DNA of 47,523 nt, from contig FN649743.1 in NCBI GenBank assembly GCA_000310025.1, positions 2,686,918 to 2,734,440 on the forward strand, given 5' to 3'. The notes under the pieces are model-generated. The model was given only the letters and a program-made list of their open reading frames with translations. It did not search any database and was not told the origin of the DNA. Source of the stretch: Ectocarpus siliculosus (lineage: Eukaryota > Sar > Phaeophyceae > Ectocarpales > Ectocarpaceae). Below are positions 32,601-43,100 of this stretch, piece after piece; the first letter of the stretch is position 1, and each line of letters opens with the position of its first letter. Position numbers and translations under genes: made by a program.

Positions 32601-35600
32601 CCCCCCCGTCCCCCGGCTTCTTTATTTGTCAATCGATACGTATGTGTAAAAATCGGCGTGCGCGGCTGGAAAAACCGGGTTCGACGATGACACACCTACC
32701 TGCTGTCAGATCACCACTACTACGACGACGACTACTATGACGATGACGACGACATCTTCTTGGATGACGACGACTCTGTGCCAACCTACTACTACTTGGA
32801 TGACGACGACGGGAGCACCAGTAAGGGCGTTGTGGATGTGATCGCGCTCTCAGATGTTGAATCCGTGCCTTCCTGCATGCTTCTGCGTCTTGATGTCAAA
32901 TCCACACCATCTAGGCCAGGGGTGAACGATGTCTTTTGTTGTAGCCACTCTCCACTTTTTTCAGTTTGGGTCGGCCGAGGGAGTGCGATAGGTTTTTTGT
33001 GTTTTTAGGTAACAGTAGACATATCTTGGTTTGCATATAGGATATAGTGTGCATAGTATATATTACATAGTAAAGACCGTACATGCTTGGACAGATACAC
33101 TAAAAAAACACGGCGTTCTGCCGCACTGGCAACACCACAACGAGCGGTCACGCAGAATCGAAACCCCAGCGGGACGACGACCAACCAAAGGTGCATACTG
33201 GTAGTTACAGGATTTATTATGGTCAAGTCTGCTATGAACTACTTATCGCATGTAAAATTTATCCGTTGTCTAAAGTTCATAGAGTACCCAACGAAAGGAA
33301 GGCGTGATTTGCGACGGCGACGATCTTCCCATCCGCAGAGGCTCGGCTTGCAACACATGTGTCCAACGCAAGAGCCAGACAAGTACACACAATCTAGCAT
33401 GCCTCAACGCCTGTCTGACAAACAAACCCCGTTCCCCGATGCCCCCCTCGGCCTCAACGGTTGTGCAGGTTGCACAACTTCGTTTATCAGTAATGGCATG
33501 TGCGACTCATGTAAGTGGTCGTTGTCGATGTGTTAGCTTGTGCTGATGCTGTCAGATGATCGGTGATGATGTCGTTCCACGGTACTGGGAGCCACTTGAA
33601 CTTCTAGGCTGGGAATTCGCTAGAATGATAATCTGGTCAAGGGGCCGCTGAAACCGTTGCTGTGTCGTTTGTTTCACTTCGCCTCGGGATGGATATGCGG
33701 GGCGAGTTCGGATCGTCCTTGGCATTGCGTTTGAAATGTTTGCTGAGTATGCCGGATCTGCTTCACTAGCCCATGCCACACGAGAAAGACATTCCCTGTA
33801 GGTAAAGCATTGATTAACACCACCGCCAGTGTTAGAGACTGCAATTGTCAATTCTCGCGATGTTCCCACGAACGGTGCCGTATATACACCTTGAAACCCT
33901 GAAGGCAAGCTATGACACAATGAATGGCATGGTTGTTGCGTTCTTGCTTTGCATTTTCGCAGGGAACAACAATTCCGACTGCGACTACGACGGCGGCGAC
34001 TGTGAGTGAACGACTGGCGAGAGCTGGACCGGCCTTGAGCATGGTCTGAACAAGATGCTTCTCGATGAGCAAGCACCCCACCTTCGTGCTCCTATCGTGC
34101 TGTTAGATCGCCTGTTGCACACAAGGTTGAGCATTCTGCTGGATGCCCTTGTCAATGTCACGTCGCGCAGTATCAGATTCAACACGTGTGTATGGGATCC
34201 TCAAGTACCCACTCCAACGTTTCTCAAATTTCAGTCGCGTACATAGTCAAGATGACCGACGCATGACTCGATGGTTCAACTGGACAAGTTCTTCTTCGGC
34301 GAACCCCCCTTGCTTTCATTGAATTGCCTCCTCAATCTGTTGTGATCGCGATCCCAGTACTCACTAGCCAGTCCTGAGCATCAGCGGTTGATCGTCTTCC
34401 CCCACGTGTTGCTTTCCATCTTCAAAACATCCATCCAGAGCTAATTTCGTCGCGTGCTGTCACCGGCCATCTTGTTCTCCGCGATGCTGCTAACCCTCAA
34501 GGCTGCTCATGCGACTGCCTCGACGACACCTACGAGTGCGGTGTTGTCGGCTTCACCTGCATCGATCCCACATCGTCCTGCTACTGTGAGCCGAAGTACT
34601 GATATCTGAAATAGGATGCAGCGGCATCTGTGTGTTCGGCCCTGGCACTGTCGTCGTGGATCATAGCTGTCGAGACCCTTGTGTACTACATCGACCGACG
34701 CCAGATAGATATGAGGTAGCTATTTGTCGACCGAGATATTGCCGTAACCAGTCGACACCGACATGGAGGCGGGCATTTGATAACGTTGGTGTACCTCGGC
34801 GTGGACAGTCTCGACATTCTCGGTGACCCACGCTGACGCAGGTCTGGTAGGAATAGTGCATATTTTCCGAGTATTTCCACCATGTTTCCCTCTTGCACGG
34901 CCAAGGCGGCGTCTACCGTGGTCGCAAGAGCATTGAGCTTGAGTCAGAAGTGGTGGTGTTCCCTTGGTTGTGAAAGGAATTTGGATGCAGAGCCCCGGAA
35001 ATTGGAGCTGTATGGAGCGCCTGAACAAAGACTGTTGGCAGATGAAGACATGGGCAGCGCTTCGAAGCATGTCGGTTTACCGTAGAACGGTAGAGTCTGC
35101 GACCACTCATCACCATCCCCGTCCCCCGGCTTTTTCGTTTGTCAATCGATGCGCATGTGTATCATCCACCGCGTGCGCGGCCGGAAAAACTGGGTTCGAC
35201 GATGACACACCTACCTGCTGTCAGATCACCACTACTACGACGACGACTACTATGACGATGACGACGACATCTTCTTGGATGGCGACGACGGGATCACCGG
35301 TAAGACCGTTGGGGATGCGATGGTGCTCTCATAGGATGAACCCGTGCCTGTCTCTGCATGTTGATGTCAAATCCACACCATCTATTGTGGGGTAAACGAT
35401 GTTAATTGTTTACGCCACACCCCACTCATTCCAGTTTGGGCTGTCCGAGTGAGTCCAACAGGATTTAATTGGTCGAGGTAGTAGTAAACGTTATGCCCTT
35501 GTCTATGTATCTACTTTTTCTACGAGTTTCGAATTCTTCCCGGAGTTGGCAGTTTGAAACTTGGACAGCTTTATCGTGATGGATACCAACTTGTCAGACA

Positions 35601-38600
35601 ATTTAAAATGTTTTGTTCCTTGTTTCGTGACTTTTGGAGTCACGTGGAGTGAAGAACACTCTTAGTCACTTCTAGCCCTCAGAGTGTTGGCTCACAGAAA
35701 TCCATTAATACACCCACTACAGATAGACTTGTGTGGCAAAGATGTGTGCTTTTGTTTTGTTCCCGCCTATTCTGGAAGGCGACATATTCCCGTTTCGGAA
35801 CTTAGGATGGGCGCGCTAGCCGCGGTAATGCAGAGGGAAAGCCACGACAGGAGTTTCTTCTTCCTCACGATCCTTGAGCGGTGCATATTTATGGCGAGCA
35901 GCGATGAGCCGTTTATTTGAGTCTTTGATCTAGCCGTCGGAACTCGTGTACGCATGCGTTCGACTAGCCGTTGTGATTCCTATCTTCCAAACTTGTTTGG
36001 GCAAACCTTAATATGAGGGCAACGCAGAGGTTGGACCTCACGTCCAACGGTTGAATATTGTCAGGTTGCGAACGTAGTACCTCTCGGATGGCCAGTTCTC
36101 GCCCTCTCTTTGCTGATGTTGCGTGTCCTGCGGCCATGTTGTTCCGCTCACGAACGTTTTTTTTGTGATGTTTTCGCGAGCGGCAAGACCAACGAAGGCC
36201 GGCCCACGTGAAAGTCGTCGCATGCACGGTATTTGATAAAGGGTGCGCCGAAGCCGGCGCCCGGGTCGTGGCCAACCTGATAGTAGTGTCTGCGCGTGTC
36301 AATGTTTTGTGGGTGCTCGCCGCCATCGCCCGTGTTCTACTTGGCAAGCTAGCCAGGGAAAAATACTTCCCTGACATCCGTGGCTCGTTGGTGCTGCCAC
36401 TTGTTTGGCGACGCTCATTCCGCCCCTGCGCCTTCGCCGGCCGCCTTACCCTCTGCAGAACCTACTCCAGAGCCTTCTCCCGAGCCAACTCCGGCGCCTA
36501 CTCCAATGCCCGCTGCCGAACCTACTCCAGAGCCTATTCCGGAGCCTACTCCAGAGCCTACTGTGCCTACCGGTGAGAAATCTGTCGCTTCCTCGCGGCG
36601 TCGTCACCGTAACTTAAAGTCTTGAGGTGGCGATATTGCTTGTGCCATCCCCACCCGTGGTAGCTTCGTGAGCGGTGGTAAGCTCTCTCAAGGTTTCTTC
36701 GTTTCATCACAAAGGTGACGCTACGCGTGTTCGAACGAAGCCGTTTATACGAAGCAGACAGAAACACTGATAATTTCGACGCCCAGCAACTCCCCACCCC
36801 TCCCATCCCAGATGCCGTAGCGTTGACAGACGTTGTCTGCGTCCCGCGCGTCTTCTGTCGATTATTGCAGGGTGTATCTCGGCGGGTGATGGCTTGTGCG
36901 ACCAAGGTGTGTGACTGCCTTGAATTTCCGCCCGCAGGCACCAGAGAAGCAGGAGAATGCCTGGCGCGTGCTTTCTACGATGATTGTTGACACGAAATAG
37001 TTTTTTGGCGCTTTCCTCGACGATTGCTATCGTCGACCTTCACTGCTTTATATATGAGTGCTAGGTTGCCTTCCGTCGTCAACAAAACGGGATTCGATCA
37101 GCACCATGTCACGCCCGGGAGTGACGGTATGGCGCAACTTGTAAGCAGTTTGTATGCGGGTGACCACCCACAAGTACATCATCGATTTTTAAACAACCTG
37201 CTGTTTCGCACATCGACATCAACACCACGCTGTTGAGCAGTATGGACAAAATTTCGTCGCGCCGCCGGTTTATCTGATCGAAGTAACAGTGCCACTTGCC
37301 GTTGGGACCGCCTTGGTCCGTGGCACTTAGGAGCCACGCGATCTAGGCGCGTTGCTACGGCACCGACGAATGAGAAAATCCACTGGGGGAGCCCTCTCGT
37401 AATTATGCCCTCTTTGTCCCCTGTCGTGGTTATCCTTTGTCACAGCGAACAACAACGCGGAGTGCAACTGGGATGGAGGAGAGTAAGTTCGGCGTTGCAA
37501 GGGTTCTACGAAGCGTAGCACAAAAGGGTCTTTCCAAATACTTAAAGGGTTGTATTGTTATGGTGCGGTATCTTCCGTTGTTTTCGGCGATGACGCTTGA
37601 GGTGTTGTGATGAAGATTCCGCAGAACCGACGATGACTTGTGCAAACTGTCGCCGTAGCACCGTTTGCCGAAACTCACCCACGATTTGAAGCAAAAACGA
37701 TTTTCTGCTCATGCGTAGGCGTCCGATCCACTGACATTTCCACTCGTATTCCGCGTGCGATGCTTTCTCCCTGCTGTACAGCTGCTGCGAATGCGACTGC
37801 TCAGAACCTTCTATTGGGGAAGAGCTGTGTGGGAGTAATGGTTACGACTGCATCAACCCAGATTCATCATGTAGATCTAATGAAGGTATGCAAGAGTCTC
37901 GCTGCACTTGCCGCCAGGGGGCAGTACGTGTCGGAACCCATTGGCCCACTAGGCTCCCATTCGTTGCGCAATCCGTCCATCTTAGAAGTCTACAAGCTCA
38001 GCCGTATGTGCAGTAGGTCGACTTGGAAAATACCACCCCAAACTCTGGCTTGTATTCGTCTGTTTTCCCTTGTGTGGCCAGCGACTATGCATTGGTGGGT
38101 TTGGTCCATGGCCGGGGCAGGATTCTAAAACGCACGGGCACATAGCCTCGTGCTGCGGCGTTTTCCAGACACGAACTTTTAAAAGCAAAGCGGTTCGGTA
38201 ACCCAACACGAACGGCCGATCTTCTAACTGTCTGTGGTCTCCGCCATCTGACGTTGTGACGTTTTGATGTGACAACCCGTTCTTCCCGTTGCATCGTTTC
38301 CCCATCTTCTTGGCGATAACACAACCGCAACATGGGTTGCTGGTGGGGCTTTCCCGGTCGTCCCTGATGCCACCGATTTCGACATTAGGCGATGATGGAG
38401 GTAGGTTTCTCGTTCCTTTCTCGGCGCTCGGTTTCGAGCCATAAGACGGCCCTGGGCCGCAGTGATGATGGGCACGAATAAGCATTTATTTTCCTGTTGA
38501 ATTTTCCAGCGCCGTGTAGAGGACAGCATGCCCTGGGTTGCTTCTTGTTCGTGTTTGTGCGCTTTTCGGTTTCAATTTGTGTGGTGAAGGTCTTCCAGTC

Positions 38601-39407
38601 GGCCCTGCCCTCGCTGGGCATAGTCATGCTGCTAACGCAAGCAGCTAGCATCGTTGTTCTCGTCATGAAAACAAGCGGGCAGATGTGACTGTACAAGTTC
38701 GAGAAAGTATGCATGCGATGCACTACACTCACGCACTTTCTCTCGACCTCGGAAAGAGGACGGAGCGACCCAACGAGTATCATGAAACGCGTGATTAAAC
38801 TAGCACACGTTGGGTGCCACAAACTTCGACTGTTGCACCGTTTCGTCTAGAATTAGATATTTCCGAATTTGATTTTCTGAGCGTTTACTGAGTGCATGTT
38901 GGGGTCACACCCGTTCTGAAGCAAGCAAACACCGAACCATTCCTGTGTAGCCTCCTTCAATCACGGAGAGCTCGGCTCCATCCTCTTCTCACTCCGTTCA
39001 ACAACCCCCCCTCCATTGGCGCTCTGCCCTTGCATGGCAACCGAGCAGCTCCAGTGGGCGCTATCGTCGGTGGAGCCGTGGGGGGGACGGTGTTTTTAGC
39101 TGGTGCGGCCGCGTTGGCGTGCTTGCTCGCCACGGGTCGCCTGAAGTGCGGCAAGAGCCGCAGCTCCTCAACCTCTCCCGCCGTTCCTGCCGCTCCGAGC
39201 GGTGCCCCGGCGGCGGTCACAGGATCCGGTGGGTCTGCGGCCTCCTCCTCTGCTACCGCTCCTGCTCCTTCCGCTCCCGCTGGTGATCCTCCTGCTGCTT
39301 CCGGTGGTTTAGCACTCGATCCGATGTTGACTGTCCGAGAGGTTCCCGTCGCCAGAGCCACTCCTCCTCCGCCTTATGGCGAATCAAACCCCCCCTACAA
39401 GGGGTGA
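26565..39407 (+). CDS. Gene 2: type I membrane protein with four LNR-like modules and PPxY tail
   Basis: Exons proposed: 26565-26652; 27951-27992, 28856-28894, 29422-29505, 30141-30251; 30935-30976, 31444-31482, 31980-32063, 32710-32820; 33469-33510, 33963-34001, 34502-34585, 35225-35299; 36459-36572; 36871-36906, 37446-37482, 37782-37885; 39049-39407. They sum to 1530 nt, 509 aa plus stop, with no frame break. Every junction is phase 1 except the B/C junction of the last module (phase 2 on both sides). The protein order is signal peptide, three A-B-C-D sets, a Pro-Glu-Thr stalk, a diverged A-B-C set, membrane helix, and a tail with PPPPYGES. It is the expanded paralogue of gene 1, about 6 kb downstream in the same direction. 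Introns as well as exons of sets 1-3 are nearly identical, so the expansion is recent. Expected at the cell surface. Ligand and partner are unknown. Confidence 0.75.
27951..30251 (+). other. Gene 2 module 1 (exons A, B, C, D)
   Basis: Exon A encodes CTSSFIGDGWCDS, exon B NNNSDCDYDGGD, exon C CSCDCLDDTFDCG then FTCIDPTSSC, and exon D HHYYDDDYYDDDDDIFLDD then SVPTYYYLDDDD. Lengths are 42, 39, 84 and 111 nt, all phase 1 on both sides. A TGCTAAC branch-point-like site precedes the C acceptor. Confidence 0.8.
27951..30934 (+). repeat. Tandem unit 1 of gene 2
   Basis: Measured from exon A to exon A this unit is 2984 bp. Its second half (from exon B on) is almost the same as unit 2, including intron sequence. 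Its first intron is more diverged, so the copied block probably began inside the A-B intron. Confidence 0.75.
30935..32820 (+). other. Gene 2 module 2 (exons A, B, C, D)
   Basis: Exon A encodes CTTSYISDGLCDS, B is identical in protein to module 1, C has CSCDCLDDTYECGVFGFTC, and D is identical in length and protein to module 1. All borders are phase 1. Confidence 0.8.
30935..33468 (+). repeat. Tandem unit 2 of gene 2
   Basis: The unit is 2534 bp from exon A to exon A. Long stretches such as 32070-33000 match 29510-30440 nearly base for base, across an intron, exon D and the next intron. Small indels near 30430-30530 against 33000-33070 mark the few differences. Confidence 0.85.
33469..35299 (+). 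other. Gene 2 module 3 (exons A, B, C, short D)
   Basis: Exon A encodes CTTSFISNGMCDS. Exon B starts GG instead of CG, which turns the Ser at the A/B junction into Trp. C matches module 1 closely. D is only 75 nt: the 36 bases for the TYYYLDDDD part are gone, an in-frame loss, and it ends ACCG|GTAAGA. Confidence 0.8.
33469..35400 (+). repeat. Tandem unit 3 of gene 2, truncated
   Basis: The unit repeats the exon A to exon D part of units 1 and 2 with somewhat more substitutions. Similarity fades after about 35400, before the next exon A position, where unrelated intron sequence leads to the Pro-rich exon. Confidence 0.75.
36459..36572 (+). other. Gene 2 Pro-Glu-Thr stalk exon
   Basis: This 114-nt exon runs between CTCTGCAG and GTGAGA, phase 1 at both ends. 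It encodes repeated PTPEP/PEPTP units ending EPTVPT. Such Pro-rich, Thr-containing stretches usually form extended, often glycosylated spacers. Gene 1 has no equivalent. The frame stays open upstream of the acceptor, so a longer exon cannot be excluded. Confidence 0.65.
36871..37885 (+). other. Gene 2 module 4 (diverged exons A, B, C)
   Basis: Exon A (36871-36906) is six bases shorter and encodes CISAGDGLCDQ. Exon B (37446-37482) encodes NNNAECNWDGG with the Trp seen in animal LNR repeats. Exon C (37782-37885) encodes CCECDCSEPSIGEELCG then YDCINPDSSC. The B/C intron is two bases further upstream than in the other modules (GA|C against GAC T|GC), and both sides have shifted together, so the frame holds. 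This set has no D exon. Confidence 0.7.
38389..38400 (+). other. Candidate 12-nt microexon in gene 2
   Basis: The sequence, flanking TTAG and GTAGGT, and phase are the same as at 19493-19504 of gene 1. It would add four residues before the membrane exon. Conservation could also mean an intronic regulatory block. Confidence 0.35.
39049..39407 (+). other. Gene 2 last exon: membrane helix and Pro-rich tail
   Basis: It starts after the tandem acceptor GAGCAG and encodes PVGAIVGGAVGGTVFLAG, further hydrophobic residues, RLKCGKSR, then a long Pro/Ala/Ser tail ending ATPPPPYGESNPPYKG and TGA. PPPY near residues 497-500 is a PPxY motif. Compared with gene 1 the juxtamembrane Cys cluster is reduced to one Cys. 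Confidence 0.85.
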
Positions 39408-41389
39408 AGTGAGTAAACTTGTGAATTTCTGCGTTAGAGCATGACAACTACGGCAAAAGTTCCATTGGGCTGACAGGCCGCTGAGTGCCAGAGAAGGTAC
39501 AGACTGCGGAAAGGAGCGCGTCGCTAGCGTATGGGTTGTGCTTGACCAGACGAGACAATGCACAATACCTGCCGTGTATATATGTTTGGTGCGTAATAGT
39601 CTCGCTCAATACGTGCGGAGACTACTGGTTTAGCTTGATTGGTCGTTGCTCGGGAATGTACAAATCTGTGTCGGCCAACATTAGCAATTGTTCAAGTGGC
39701 GTTTGGTTTCTTTCATAACGTGCGCAATCCTTGCCGCAATCTAGATACTAAGTGCAAGTCGCACCCGCCTCTGTAGACAATTCAAGTTTGCATATTTTCT
39801 AAGCCAGACTTCGCCGTTTTCTTTGGTTTTTCACATCCCCGTGGTTGCTCGATTGGTTCGGGTAGTAGCGCCTACTACAAGATGCGTTGATCAAAGTTTC
39901 CCCATCCTTGGCCGATAATTTTCCCATCATAAGAGTAGGCGATATTTTTCCGAACCCGCGGACCTGTGCAGTTTATCCGTACTGCTTGGTTAACTTGGTT
40001 TTCAGTGCTTTGGTAGGGAGGGTCGTGCCGCCTGCGTCGTTGAAATTCACGGCTACGCGCGTAGCTCTACTGCCATGTGTGCGTCGGTAGACAGGTCCTA
40101 GGGTAGAGATGATCATGTAACGCGTCACTGTACATAGTAAGAGTAGAAAAACCAACGGGACCGACTGATGTAGCGGCGCGCTCTAGAAGTACATCCAGCT
40201 TTTGTGATGCGCTTGTAGCGGTATTGCGTACACCTGGCATGTGCCAGATGCAAAAAATCTGGTCCCTGCTTTACTGGCCAAGGTGAGACCTCGAAGAATG
40301 GTCGCGGTGCTGCCATCGGACGGTACGAACGTCAGAATCTTGTCGTCGTTGCTGTTGTCTTATCGACCCCCGTTGCATGTTTCTTGTGCCTCCTCGCGGA
40401 AGGGGCTATTAGAAGCGCAGAAAGAAGGGTGATGCAATGACTACGTCCATTGCCTCGAATAACGACATGCGATGCGCCATTAGTGCAGAGGTGCATTTGT
40501 CCGTGCAGCCTACATGTAAATAAATGTATACAACAAGCCTCGCGTCGTGAGCCGTGTCTCCCCCGCGGGATTCGTCGTCGTTCCGTTATGCGTACAAATT
40601 GCAGCAAAATTCATCCAAACGAGAGAGAGTGGACCTCTTCTTGGCCTCTGTCATCCACAGTGTACAAAAATGCACTTGCCACCACGTACAAGTTCTTCTG
40701 CAGTAGTACACCCGCAGTTCGGGAGATGGGTCTGTGACGGTGCGCACATTCATGCAGCACGTGGGACCTGAATGTGGGAATAAGGACCAGATTTGCGGGC
40801 TTTTCGGGCCCGGCAGCAGCCGGCAGCGGTCAATCAAATTGATATATATGGGCGTGCCACAGCGCGAAAGTTGCTGCTCCACTATGTCCTCTACTGATTT
40901 CCCATTAGAGTGAACATATTCTGAGCCGGAACGTGGTGTTCGAATATTATTACCTCAGGTCGATGATAATAACGTGTGGTCAATTAGGAAAAGATCGCCT
41001 AGCTCTCTTCAGCATCATCATCTCATCATTCATGCATGCCTCCAAGGTCCCTCGTCCACCACCTCATGGTCCTCCCCGCTCAATAATAACCTCTATCTCG
41101 GGCGAGTGGATTTCCCACGAGGTCGAACGGGACTTGCCCCATCTCCACGACCTCGATCTTCCTGTCCCATGCTTCCGTCGCCGTTGAACAGGCTCAACCG
41201 CCGTCCTCCCATCATGCCCGTCAACCGCCGTCCGCCGTCCTCCCGTCGTGCCCGGTGTCCCTGTCCAGTGCTTCCAGCTGGTGCCGCGCTGGTGTGCTGT
41301 CACCTCTGTCTACTCTTGAGACTACGAGCTTCAGTCGAGTCTCGCCCTGGTAGGAAGGGCGGGCAACTGCAGTTGCACCACCCAGCTAC
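39408..41389. other. Downstream of gene 2, no gene recognised
   Basis: Probably 3'UTR followed by intergenic DNA. A short imperfect tandem array of CAACCGCCGTCC-type units lies at about 41198-41260. Frames have no domains. Confidence 0.4.
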
Positions 41390-42010
41390 CATCGCCCTCG
41401 CCGCCATTGCGAGCGTGCCGCTGCTGTCCTCTTGCGACAGCAGACGATGTAGATCTACTACTACGTGTTCGGCGTGTTCATCCTCTTTCCTCCGTATTGC
41501 TAAACAGAGTACAGTATACTGAAGTACCTCATTTTTTTTACCTCATCCCCTTCGCTGCCGATGCAGCTGCTGCCCTAGCTGCTGCCACTTGTTGCTGCCG
41601 TAGCCGCTTCCAATACTACTTCTGCCGTAACATTGCTGCTACTGCTGCTGCTGCTGCTGTCTCTACCGCATGGGGGCACACACCGCTGCTGCGCGAAAAA
41701 ACGCATCCTTGTCCACACACATCAGAGGCATTTCGGTCCATATCATTTTCCGGGAGATTTCTCTGGCCTCTCCTCCGATGATGATGTGGCCAAGTAGTGC
41801 TTTTGTGGCAGAATATGTATAAAAAAAAAAACATTGCAGGTCTGCAGCGGCGGTTCTGGTTCATCCCTGGGCAACAAGGGCCTCTCTCAAGTGGCCTCCC
41901 TACAACCTTCCACCTCCTGAGCGTCCAGCGACGCGCATCGAGATCCAGCCAAGGTCCAACAGAGCATCTCATACAAGAACCGTTGTAGAAATCGTTGCAG
42001 CGGTACAACA
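41390..42010. repeat. Dispersed repeat family, copy 3
   Basis: It shares CGCTGCCGATGCAGCTGCTG, a CTG/GCT-rich stretch, GGTCCATATCATTTTCCG, and GCGTCCAGCGACGCGCATCG followed by AGATCCAGCC with the copies near 8.2-9.1 kb and 23.4-24.0 kb. Confidence 0.5.
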
Positions 42011-43100
42011 GCAGCCTAAGTCGGTGGCGTTACGAGTTGCTGGAGAGGAGGGGCTGCAGAAAGAAGTGCGTGTTCGGGAAGAATTCAACCAAATCGAGGC
42101 GGAAAGAAAGGTACGGCGGTGGGAAGCGAGCGAGATGTGGGTACCACAGACCATCCAGGACCTTCAGGCCGTTGCAGCCAGCAACGGATATGGCAGCAAC
42201 GGGTTTGTGCATTTACATGTATCGACAACCTGACAAGTTGCCTCTCAGGTCGTGCCATGCCTCAAGCGCAAAATCCGCCTCTTGGCCTGTTGGTGTACGT
42301 CGAAGTGTAGTTTTTTTTTTCTGGTGTCCCAGCTTGGGCGACCTGTCCTCATGAATTCCGGCAGCAGTAGGGGGGGCTATACGGCTGCATAAGTATGTCT
42401 GCCTGCCCGATATAAGGCCGGTGAAATCGCTTGGCACCGACTGTGCCTTAGGGCCGGTGGCGGAAGGCCGATGACGGCCTTCCCTCTTGAAGCGGTTATG
42501 GTCCCCCGCCTTCCCCCTCCGTAGGAGGAGTGACGCTACAGCAGTAGTACCGTGTTTCGCCGCATAGATCTATCTATCACATGTGCACAGCTAGTCTGTA
42601 GTGCACAGCCTCGCGGAGCTAATAGCCGCACGTACCCCCGACGCTGTCAGTGAAAGCACTACAGTACCCTTACCGAAACCCATGCCTTGTGCTCCGGGTG
42701 AGCTGTGCAACTTGCAAGACCGAACGCCAACATATGTACATACAGATGGCACCCGCACTTAAGAACCGCTTATTTTGGCCGAGGCGCGATGCTTATTGGC
42801 TGCCTCAAGTTGAGCACCTGTTCTTATTTTCAAAGTTCTTATTTCGAGCAGGCATCACCTATGATAAATGGGGTTCTTGTTGTTATTTCTACGCCGAGGG
42901 CCCCATGCAGAGGACACCGGTTTTATTCTCGGTGAATGCAACCTACTGAGAGCAGCGTGTTTCATAAAAAATCTTCGTTCAAAAGTCACCTCTCTGGATC
43001 CAACGCACCTAGTTTCCGCGATCACCATCGTAGGCAGGGTAGAAATACAGACGCGTCACAAGTATCGCCAAATGACGCATCATGGGCAACATTGAACCGT
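42011..43100. other. Spacer with one strong hairpin
   Basis: No gene recognised. It holds a T run at about 42311-42320 and the hairpin at 42462-42483. Confidence 0.35.
42462..42483. other. Perfect 9-bp GC-rich hairpin
   Basis: GGAAGGCCG, loop ATGA, CGGCCTTCC. It sits in a locally GC-rich block with repeated GGCCGGTG. It could be a structured RNA element or a mobile-element end. No transcript context is visible. Confidence 0.5.
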
